NCBI GenBank assembly: GCA_964581895.1
Contig: CAZOPR010000001.1
Span: 554,782-618,781 of the forward strand
Origin: Exilispira sp964581895
GTDB taxonomy: Bacteria > Spirochaetota > JAAYUW01
DNA: 64,000 bases
Reading direction: 5' to 3'
The position numbers and the translations under genes are program-made. The notes beneath the pieces were generated by a model. The model had not been told where the DNA came from. It saw nothing but the letters and a program-made list of their open reading frames with translations, and did not search any database. Each line of letters opens with the position of its first letter. Within the stretch, counting starts at the first letter, position 1. Below are positions 57,125-64,000 of this stretch, in pieces.

Positions 57125-58225
57125 ATGAGTTTCAAAAAAGTTCTCATTATTTTTGCCCTAATTATGTTCATTTTTGGATTCGTCTTTACCAGCTGCCAGA
57201 AAAAGACAACTGCTGTTGGTATCGTACTTCCAACAAAAGATGAACCAAGATGGATTCAAGACCAGACAAGATTTTTAGATGCCCTAAAAAGTGCTGGTTT
57301 TTCTGCAAAAGTTCTCTTTAGCCAGGGAGATTCAGCTAAGGAAAAGGCAAATGTAGAGGCACTTATTGCTGAAGGGATAAAAGTTCTAATTATTTGCCCT
57401 CAAGATGGTACAGCTGCCGCAGCTGCTGCTGAATTAGCACATAAAGCTGGTGTCAAAGTTATCTCATACGATAGATTAATAAGAGACACAGATGCTGTCG
57501 ATTACTATGTAACATTCGATAGTTTCCAGGTTGGAGCAGCTTGGGGTGAGTATCTTGTTTCTCAGGTTCCTGCTGGTTCAAAAGGGAATAATCTTTACCT
57601 ATATGCTGGAGCTGCAAGTGATAATAATTCCTTTATTTTCTTTGAGGGTGCATGGAGTGTTTTACAGCCAAAAATTGCTGATGGGACATTCATAGTAAGA
57701 AATTCAGATAAAGCAGTCGCTCTTAAAAATAAACCAAATCTTACAAGAGATGAAATGTCTCAAATCATAGGTCAGGTTACAACAAACTGGAACTTTAACG
57801 ATGCAAAGAGTAAAGCAGAAGCAAACTTAACAGCTGTTGATGCAAAAGCAAAAGGTACTGTTTATATCTGTGCTCCAAACGATGGAACTGCAAGAGCTAT
57901 AGCAGATGCTTTTGCTGCAGATAAAGATGTAAAAAAATACTATATTACTGGTCAGGATGCAGAAATAGCATCTATTCAATATATTATAGATGGAAAACAA
58001 TCAATGACTGTATTAAAAGATGTTAGACTTTTGGTAAAAGATGCTATAGATGCTGCTATTGCTTACTTAAAAGGTTCGCAGCCACCTGTTACAAAGACAT
58101 ATAACAATGGTGTAAAAGATGTTCCTGCAAAACCAACCCCTATCACAATTGTTACAAAAGAAAATGTTAAAAAAGAGATTATCGATTCTGGATATTGGCC
58201 AGCTGATAAATTCACTGGGCTATAA
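57125..58225 (+). CDS. Periplasmic monosaccharide-binding lipoprotein, ChvE-like
   Basis: A 366-residue substrate-binding protein with lipobox VFTSC (Cys24) and a type I periplasmic-binding fold: VGIVLPTKDEPRWIQDQ, VLIICPQDGTAAAAAAELA, KVISYDRLIRDTDAVDYYVTFDSFQVG and the hinge-region YITGQDAEIASIQYI. These closely follow ChvE/MmsE proteins that bind glucose, galactose, xylose or arabinose. AAGGAGG lies four bases before the ATG. Followed by ATPase and permease genes, it completes a sugar importer. Confidence 0.93.
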   Translation: MSFKKVLIIFALIMFIFGFVFTSCQKKTTAVGIVLPTKDEPRWIQDQTRFLDALKSAGFSAKVLFSQGDSAKEKANVEALIAEGIKVLIICPQDGTAAAAAAELAHKAGVKVISYDRLIRDTDAVDYYVTFDSFQVGAAWGEYLVSQVPAGSKGNNLYLYAGAASDNNSFIFFEGAWSVLQPKIADGTFIVRNSDKAVALKNKPNLTRDEMSQIIGQVTTNWNFNDAKSKAEANLTAVDAKAKGTVYICAPNDGTARAIADAFAADKDVKKYYITGQDAEIASIQYIIDGKQSMTVLKDVRLLVKDAIDAAIAYLKGSQPPVTKTYNNGVKDVPAKPTPITIVTKENVKKEIIDSGYWPADKFTGL

Positions 58226-58281
58226 TCTTGATGGTTAATTGTAACTATTAGTTGACTAGTTGACTTTTGGTTAACTTTTAT

Positions 58282-58317
58282 TTTAAGATGCCGGGAATTT
58301 TCTCCTGGCATCTTAAA
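58282..58317 (+). promoter_or_regulatory. Strong intergenic hairpin between binding protein and ATPase genes
   Basis: AAGATGCCGGGA (58285-58296) pairs with TCCTGGCATCTT (58303-58314), twelve pairs with one G-U, extended by three A-T pairs. No T run follows, so it is not a classic terminator. Such hairpins after binding-protein genes protect the upstream mRNA, so that binding protein is made in excess over membrane parts. Confidence 0.8.
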
Positions 58318-58339
58318 TTCTTATCCTTAAGGAGAACCA

Positions 58340-59866
58340 ATGAATAACTATATTCTTGAAATGAAAAATATAACAAAGAGATTTCCAGGAGTTGTCGCAT
58401 TAAGCGATGTAAACTTCGCTGTAAAAAAAGGCGAGATCCATTGTCTTGTCGGAGAAAATGGAGCTGGGAAATCTACTTTGATGAAGATTTTAAGTGGTGT
58501 TTATCCTCATGGTCAATTTGAAGGTTCTATATTTTTTGAAGGAAAACAGGTCAAGTTTAACTCAACAAAAGATAGTGAAATATCTGGAATTGGAATAATA
58601 TATCAAGAACTTGCATTAGTTCCAGAAATGACCATTTATGAAAACATAATGCTTGGTCATGAAAAGACAAAGGGAATCTCTATAGATATCCATGAGATGA
58701 TTAAAACGGCATCATCTTTATTGGAACTTGTCCACTTAAAAATGAATCCTACAGAAAAGATTAAAGAACTTGGTATTGGTCAGCAGCAACTTGTAGAAAT
58801 AGCAAAAGCTCTTTATAGAAAAGCAAGATTGTTAATTTTAGATGAACCTACAGCTGCTTTGAATGAAGAAGACTGCAAAAACCTATTAAATATAATAAGA
58901 AAACTTAAGGATCAAGGTGTTACCTCTATTTTGATTTCTCATAAATTGAAAGAAGTTTTGGATATTGGCGAATCAATAACTGTTTTAAGAGATGGTAAGA
59001 CAATATGTACTTTAGAAAAAGGTAAAGATGAAATTACAGAGCAGATTTTAATAAAACATATGGTTGGAAGATCTATTGAAAATATCTACCCTGAAAGGAA
59101 AACCAAACCTTCTAAAAAAGCAATATTAAAGATAAATAACTGGAATGCCATTGACTTAAAAAAAGATAGAAAGATTTTAAGTGATATAAATATAGAAGTT
59201 AACGAAAGCGAAATTGTTGGATTGGCGGGACTTGTCGGTTCAGGAAGGACTGAGTTTGCCAGAAGTATATTTGGTAACCCTGATGGATATGTTATAAGTG
59301 GAGAGATTATATTTAAAGGGAAATCCCATAAATTCCATCATCCTTCATCTGCAATAAAAGCAGGTCTTGCTTATGCTTCAGAAGATAGAAAGAAAAATGG
59401 TTTAATCTTGATTCAAAATGTAAAAGACAATATAGTTCTTGCGAATCAAAAAAAGGTTGCAACCAAAATAGGTGTTGTTATTGATGAAGAAGAGATTATT
59501 TCTGCTGAATCTTATGTTAAGTCTTTAAGAATAAAGACACCTTCAATCCTTCAGCTTGTTAACTACCTCTCTGGTGGAAACCAGCAAAAAGTATCTATTG
59601 CAAAATGGCTTTTTGCTTCGCCAACGCTTCTTATACTGGATGAACCAACAAGAGGTATAGATGTAGGCTCAAAATATGAAATTTATAATATAATGAATGA
59701 CCTTGTAAGTCAAGGAATGAGTATCATTATGATCTCCTCTGAGTTACCAGAAATACTTGGAATGTCAGACAGAATATATGTCATTTCAAATGGCAGACTT
59801 GCTGGACAACTTAGTAAAAATGAAGCAACTCAGGAAAGAGTAATAGAACTTGCCACTATGTATTAA
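58340..59866 (+). CDS. Sugar ABC importer ATPase, GguA/MglA type
   Basis: A 508-residue protein with two fused ABC domains. The first has Walker A GENGAGKSTLMKIL near residue 38, signature LGIGQQQLVEIAKAL (variant) and Walker B LLILDEPTAALNEED. The second has a degenerate Walker A (GLVGSGRTEFA) but intact LSGGNQQKVSIAKWLF and LILDEPTRGIDVG, as is usual for MglA/XylG/GguA. AAGGAG is six bases before the ATG. It powers uptake with the neighbouring ChvE- and GguB-like proteins. Confidence 0.94.
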   Translation: MNNYILEMKNITKRFPGVVALSDVNFAVKKGEIHCLVGENGAGKSTLMKILSGVYPHGQFEGSIFFEGKQVKFNSTKDSEISGIGIIYQELALVPEMTIYENIMLGHEKTKGISIDIHEMIKTASSLLELVHLKMNPTEKIKELGIGQQQLVEIAKALYRKARLLILDEPTAALNEEDCKNLLNIIRKLKDQGVTSILISHKLKEVLDIGESITVLRDGKTICTLEKGKDEITEQILIKHMVGRSIENIYPERKTKPSKKAILKINNWNAIDLKKDRKILSDINIEVNESEIVGLAGLVGSGRTEFARSIFGNPDGYVISGEIIFKGKSHKFHHPSSAIKAGLAYASEDRKKNGLILIQNVKDNIVLANQKKVATKIGVVIDEEEIISAESYVKSLRIKTPSILQLVNYLSGGNQQKVSIAKWLFASPTLLILDEPTRGIDVGSKYEIYNIMNDLVSQGMSIIMISSELPEILGMSDRIYVISNGRLAGQLSKNEATQERVIELATMY

Positions 59867-59948
59867 AACTTTCATTAACTAATAAGGTTTCATTATAGTA
59901 TATGTTTTATATTATAAATTTTGAGATAATAAAATTTGGGAGTTAAAA

Positions 59949-61130
59949 ATGCTTATAAATGATTTACAGAGTCTTATTAGAAAAAATATCAGAAACTATT
60001 CAATGTACATTGCCCTTGTTGTCATTATGATAATTTTCACAATACTTTCAAATGGGAATTTTATCTCTTCAAGAAATATAGCAAACTTAATAAACCAAAC
60101 AGGTTATATTGCTGTTCTTGCAACAGGTATGACTCTGGTTATTATTATAAGGCATATTGACCTATCGGTTGGATTTTTATCTGGTTTTTTAGGTGCTGTA
60201 GCAGCTGTTTTACTTACAAGATTTCATTTTCCTGTATGGTTGACAATAGTTAGTTCAATGGCTTTAGGTGGATTAGCTGGCTTTTTAACTGGACTCCCAG
60301 TAGCTTCACTTGGTATTCCTGCATTCGTATCTTCTTTGGCTGGTTGGCTTATATATAGAGGTGGATTGATGTTAATCACTGCATCAACAGGCACAATAAT
60401 AATACCAAATGAAACATTCAATGCCATTGGAACTGGATATATTCCAGATTTACTTTATAAATTAAAGATACTTGGTGGTCTTCATAAAACAACATTTTTA
60501 ATAGGGATCATAACTACTATTATAATGATTGTATCTCAGATATTAAGCAGAAAGAGAAGACAAAGATACAATTTCGAGGTATTACCTATATCTATTTTTA
60601 TCATTCAATTATTTTTACTTTCAGCAATAATGATCTATATCACATGGATTTTATCTGGATACAACGGACTTTCCTGGACTTTTGTCGTAATGATGGCAGT
60701 TGTTTTATTATATGACTTTCTAACAAGAAAAACTGTTCTTGGAAGACATATCTATGCTGTTGGTGGAAATCCTGAAGCTGCTGAACTTTCAGGTATTAAT
60801 GTAAAAAAGATAACATTATTTGTCTTTATTTCTATGGGAGTCTTATCTGCCCTATCTGGAATCTTATTTACAGCAAGACTAAAATCCGCTACCCCTCAAG
60901 CTGGGACACTGTTTGAGTTAGACGCAATCGCCGCTTGTTACATAGGTGGAGTTTCAGCAGCTGGTGGTATAGGTTCTATAACAGGTTCACTCATCGGTGC
61001 CCTTGTTTACATGTCATTGATGAATGGAATGAACCTTTTAGGAACAGATATTTCTTTGCAGTATATTATCCGCGGTCTTGTTTTAGTAGGCGCTGTAATA
61101 TTTGATGTGGCTTCAAGAAAAAGAAAGTAA
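59949..61130 (+). CDS. Sugar ABC importer permease, GguB/XylH type
   Basis: A 393-residue membrane protein with about ten helices and the family motifs IRHIDLSVG and TRKTVLGRHIYAVGGNPEAAELSGINVKK-like cytoplasmic loop, in which GGNPEAAELSGI is diagnostic of BPD_transp_2 permeases. The long loop and size fit GguB/XylH rather than RbsC. GGGAG precedes ATG 59949. An 82-bp gap separates it from the ATPase gene. It forms the membrane channel of the importer. Confidence 0.93.
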   Translation: MLINDLQSLIRKNIRNYSMYIALVVIMIIFTILSNGNFISSRNIANLINQTGYIAVLATGMTLVIIIRHIDLSVGFLSGFLGAVAAVLLTRFHFPVWLTIVSSMALGGLAGFLTGLPVASLGIPAFVSSLAGWLIYRGGLMLITASTGTIIIPNETFNAIGTGYIPDLLYKLKILGGLHKTTFLIGIITTIIMIVSQILSRKRRQRYNFEVLPISIFIIQLFLLSAIMIYITWILSGYNGLSWTFVVMMAVVLLYDFLTRKTVLGRHIYAVGGNPEAAELSGINVKKITLFVFISMGVLSALSGILFTARLKSATPQAGTLFELDAIAACYIGGVSAAGGIGSITGSLIGALVYMSLMNGMNLLGTDISLQYIIRGLVLVGAVIFDVASRKRK

Positions 61131-61263
61131 AGAAATTTAAGCAATAAATGATTTTATAATTTAAAAGAAAAAAAAGACAATAATAAAAATTTATTATTTT
61201 TCTCAAATAAATCTTAAAAATTTGGAATTAATAAAAACCATAAATCCTTTACTAGGATAAAAC

Positions 61264-61291
61264 TTGATATTAGTAGGCTATATGTTAATAT
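61264..61291 (+). promoter_or_regulatory. Candidate promoter of the PHP-ATPase gene
   Basis: TTGATA (61264-61269) and TAATAT (61286-61291) are separated by 16 bases, with five and four matches to the sigma70 consensus. Transcription would start about 20-25 bases before ATG 61321. A weak AGGT lies nine bases before that ATG. Confidence 0.4.
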
Positions 61292-61320
61292 TGATATTGT
61301 AAATCGGTAGGTAATAATTT

Positions 61321-63918
61321 ATGCTAAATGATAACGATGAATTAAAATGGCTTAAAGCTGATTTTCATCTTCATACAAAAGCAGATAAAGAATTTTTATA
61401 TAATGGTGATTCATTTATAAAAGATTATATTACAGCATTAAAAAGTAGCGGTATAAAAATTGGGGTAATAACCAATCACAATAAATTTGATTTAGATGAA
61501 TTTAATTCTCTGCAAAGAAAAGCTAAAGAAGAAGAAATTTATCTATTGCCAGGTGTTGAATTTTCAGTTAATGATGGATCAAAAGGGATTCATATACTAA
61601 TAATTTTTGACGATAACTGGATTCACAACAAAGAAAATAGAAATTATATTCAAGATTTTTTAATTGGAGCTTTTAATGGAAAATCAAATTTTGATATTCC
61701 GCCTTATCCTAACTCAAATTATAACTTAAAAGAAACATATGAAAAATTAAATATATTTAATAAAGACTACTTTTTTGTTTTAGCACATGTTGATGATGAC
61801 AATGGTTTATTCAAAGAACTTAAAGGAAGAAATTTAGAAAATTTTGTTAGGATGGAATGCTTTCAAAAGGTATTGGGTTTACAAAAAAGTGAAAATAAAG
61901 ATAATTATCAAAAATTAACTAATTTGATTAATAAATCTATTGCTCAAATAGAAGGGACAGATAACGCACAAAAGGGATTAGCTGGTATCTCAAATTCGAC
62001 AAGATTTTGCTATTTGAAAATTGGAGATTTTAATTTTGATGCAATTAAATTCGCGCTTATTGCTCATAAAAATAGAGTTAGTCATGATAAAACACCAGAT
62101 ATAAATAATTCGTTCATTAAATCTATTTCTTTTGAGGGTGGTTTACTAAATGGAACAAAAATTAAATTTTCTCCTGAGTTAAATACTTTAATAGGCATTA
62201 GAGGCAGCGGTAAATCTGCTATTATTGAAATACTAAGATATGTTTTAGCCATACCTTTTACATCAACTTCAGTAGATAAAGATTATAAGAATAAACTTGT
62301 TGAGTATGTTCTTGGAAGTGGTGGAAAGGTAATTTTAGAAGTTGTTAATAGACATAAAGAAAAGTATAAAATAGAGAAAATTTTAGGACAAAAAGAGGAT
62401 ATTTATAAAAACGATATAATCCAAAATGGTATTTCCATAAATGCCATTATTCCTTCAATTTTGTATTTTGGTCAAAAAGATTTATCAAATAAAGATGCTG
62501 ATTTTGAATCTGATCTTATAAGACGCTTGACAGGTAATAAACTTGATAATATCCAAAAACAGATAGGTCAAAAGAAACAGGAAGTTGCATCTGTTATATT
62601 CGAGATGGAAAAGATTAAAAATCTTAATGAACTCAAAAATGAGACTTTAACAACAATAGCGGATGCTGAACATCAGTTGAAAATATTTGAAGATAAAAAA
62701 ATTGAAGAAAAATTAAGAACTCAGGCATCTTATGATTCAGATATTTCAATTCTCTCATCATATTATGAAGAAATAAATAACTTTATAGATGAGATTCAAA
62801 AAACCATAGATGGCAATAAAGGAATTTTTGAAACTTCTATATCTGGTTCAGAAATAAATAAGGAGTATTATTCAAAAGTTGACCAAATAATTGAAAAGAT
62901 AAAAATTTCCTTTCAAAAAATACCTGATGCCCTTAAAGAAATAAAAAATCTAATAAAAGAATATCATTTAGTAATTGATGCTATATCAAAAAAAAGAGAA
63001 GAATTGAAAGATCAGTTTGCAAAAATTAAGCGAGAAATAAATATTCAAAATATAAATCCAGATAGGTTTTTAGAATTAAAAAGAATTATTCAAACAAATC
63101 AGTTAAAACTTAAAGAGATAGAAAAAAGCGAAAAACAAAGACAAAACTTAAACGATGAACTTTTTCAAAAATTAGTAGATTTGAATGAACTCTGGCATAA
63201 GGAATTCAAAATTCTTAAAGATGAAATAGAAAAAATTAATCAAAATAAAACTAAAATTAATATTGAAATTGAATTTAAAGGAAGAAGGGATGAATTTTTA
63301 AATAAAATGAAGCAAATTTTTCGAGGGACTAATATTCGTGAAAGCAATTATCAGGAAATAACAGAACATTATAAAGATTTTATTGAAATATATAAGGATT
63401 TTGATAATTTAAATCTAATTTTGAATCAAAATCAATTGTTTGAATTTAAGAAAAGATTTTATGAAAATCTTATAGAATTATTATGTTTTAGGGTAAATGA
63501 TAAAATTATTATAAAATATAATGGTAAGGAAATGTCAAAACATTCTCTGGGTCAGAGAGCTTCAGCATTGATTCTATTTATTCTTTCACAGCATGAACAG
63601 GATATACTTATTATTGATCAACCTGAAGATGATCTGGATAACCAGTCTATCTATCATGAAGTAATAAAAAAAATATTAGAATTAAAAGGAAATATGCAAT
63701 TTATATTTGCAACTCATAACCCAAATATACCTGTATTAGGAGATAGTGAAAAAATAATTGTTACTTCTTATGATGAAAATAGAATTAATATAATTCAAGG
63801 AAATATTGACAAAAAAGAGACTCAACAATATATTATTGATATTATGGAAGGTGGACAAGAAGCCTTTAATAGAAGAAAAGATATATACAACAACTGGAAA
63901 GTTCCAGAGAAACAATAG
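61321..63918 (+). CDS. PHP-domain protein fused to SMC/RecN-like ATPase (TrlF-like)
   Basis: An 865-residue protein. The N-terminal PHP phosphoesterase domain has metal-binding motifs DFHLHT (H16, H18), ITNHN (H53), PGVEFSV (E80), HILIIFD (H91) and FFVLAHVDDD. A split ABC/SMC-type ATPase follows, with Walker A GIRGSGKS at residues 292-299, a long coiled coil (about 400-680), a signature SLGQRASALILFIL near 742, Walker B ILIIDQPEDDLD and switch His FATHNPNIP. This order matches TrlF-family AAA-like proteins, some of which occur in defence islands; I infer nuclease or nucleotide phosphoesterase action controlled by ATP. It stands alone with a weak SD and AT-rich codon use, which may reflect transfer. 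Confidence 0.85.
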   Translation: MLNDNDELKWLKADFHLHTKADKEFLYNGDSFIKDYITALKSSGIKIGVITNHNKFDLDEFNSLQRKAKEEEIYLLPGVEFSVNDGSKGIHILIIFDDNWIHNKENRNYIQDFLIGAFNGKSNFDIPPYPNSNYNLKETYEKLNIFNKDYFFVLAHVDDDNGLFKELKGRNLENFVRMECFQKVLGLQKSENKDNYQKLTNLINKSIAQIEGTDNAQKGLAGISNSTRFCYLKIGDFNFDAIKFALIAHKNRVSHDKTPDINNSFIKSISFEGGLLNGTKIKFSPELNTLIGIRGSGKSAIIEILRYVLAIPFTSTSVDKDYKNKLVEYVLGSGGKVILEVVNRHKEKYKIEKILGQKEDIYKNDIIQNGISINAIIPSILYFGQKDLSNKDADFESDLIRRLTGNKLDNIQKQIGQKKQEVASVIFEMEKIKNLNELKNETLTTIADAEHQLKIFEDKKIEEKLRTQASYDSDISILSSYYEEINNFIDEIQKTIDGNKGIFETSISGSEINKEYYSKVDQIIEKIKISFQKIPDALKEIKNLIKEYHLVIDAISKKREELKDQFAKIKREINIQNINPDRFLELKRIIQTNQLKLKEIEKSEKQRQNLNDELFQKLVDLNELWHKEFKILKDEIEKINQNKTKINIEIEFKGRRDEFLNKMKQIFRGTNIRESNYQEITEHYKDFIEIYKDFDNLNLILNQNQLFEFKKRFYENLIELLCFRVNDKIIIKYNGKEMSKHSLGQRASALILFILSQHEQDILIIDQPEDDLDNQSIYHEVIKKILELKGNMQFIFATHNPNIPVLGDSEKIIVTSYDENRINIIQGNIDKKETQQYIIDIMEGGQEAFNRRKDIYNNWKVPEKQ

Positions 63919-63944
63919 TTTAAAAAAAAATGGTAAAAAAAAAT

Positions 63945-64000
63945 GGTTTAAGAGAAATAATAGTTTAAGAGAAATAATAGTTTAAGAGAAATAATAGTTT
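63945..64000. repeat. 17-bp tandem repeat after the PHP-ATPase gene
   Basis: Units of AGTTTAAGAGAAATAAT start at 63945 (first base G), 63962 and 63979, with a partial fourth unit cut by the window edge. The unit closely matches the gene's own last codons and stop region (AGAGAAACAATAGTTTAA), and another small duplication, AAAAAAAAATGGT twice, lies at 63922-63948. The array seems to have grown by slippage from the 3' end of the gene. Confidence 0.88.

Noticed and set aside
61179..61198. Terminator after the sugar permease gene
   Set aside because: The stem AATAATA/TATTATT is only A-T pairs; a weak role cannot be excluded but is not supported.

Overview
The window is a gene-dense, strongly AT-rich stretch of a bacterial chromosome. 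The genes point to a diderm (Gram-negative type) fermentative anaerobe. There are lipid A genes (lpxA, lpxC, lpxD), outer-membrane assembly genes (bamA, a Skp/OmpH homologue), a Lol-type lipoprotein exporter, an ExbB/ExbD/TonB energising system, and a hydrogenase/NADH-dehydrogenase-type NuoE/NuoF module with a biotin-dependent oxaloacetate decarboxylase/pyruvate carboxylase subunit. The AT content, the CHASE2 adenylate cyclase and the many TPR/LysM envelope proteins would fit a spirochaete-like lineage, but no 16S rRNA or other decisive marker is present, so taxonomy stays open. I saw no rRNA, tRNA, CRISPR array or insertion sequence.

Layout. At 1-1714 (+) are the 3' end of rlmN, an EamA-type transporter and an FmdB zinc ribbon. 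From 1725 to 44388 nearly everything is on the minus strand in long, tightly packed operons. Reading in the direction of transcription: recG/miaB and envelope proteins (44388-38431); a zinc ribbon with a LolC/E-LolD pair (38360-36129); clpC, a large TPR protein and a predicted outer-membrane barrel (36046-29354); exbB, two CNNM/CorC-like proteins, a short RNase R-like enzyme, exbD, tonB, bamA, skp, lpxD, lpxA, ruvX (29295-17863); lpxC, a JAMM-DinG fusion helicase and a HEAT-repeat protein (17731-12864); recA, dapB, folK, panB, panC, rpsA, a sigma54 activator, a TPR protein, a CHASE2 cyclase and two small envelope proteins (12807-1725). At 44535 one isolated plus-strand gene encodes a tail-anchored protein of unknown function. 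From 49063 to 45716 lies a NuoE / ATPase / HndB-like / NuoF operon ending at a strong bidirectional terminator. An alpha/beta hydrolase without any ATG, GTG or TTG start (49110-50231) and an oadA/pycB-like gene (50364-52214) follow.

From 56740 down to 52382 is a heterodimeric ABC exporter operon preceded by an elaborate leader: promoter, 19-codon leader ORF, mutually exclusive hairpins and a classic intrinsic terminator just before the first transporter start. This is the most interesting regulatory structure in the window and looks like ribosome-controlled attenuation of the kind known for Bacillus bmrB-bmrCD. Divergent from it, a five-copy 17-bp tandem repeat precedes a ChvE/GguA/GguB-type monosaccharide ABC importer (57125-61130). 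The window ends with a lone PHP-plus-SMC-like ATPase gene (possible defence gene) followed by another 17-bp tandem repeat that runs off the edge.

Starts differ from the longest open frame where Shine-Dalgarno (SD) sites or family alignment favour another codon (rpsA, folK, dinG, ruvX, skp, the TPR gene at 33570, lolC/E, the first ABC gene). All functions are inferred from motifs read by eye, with no database search.
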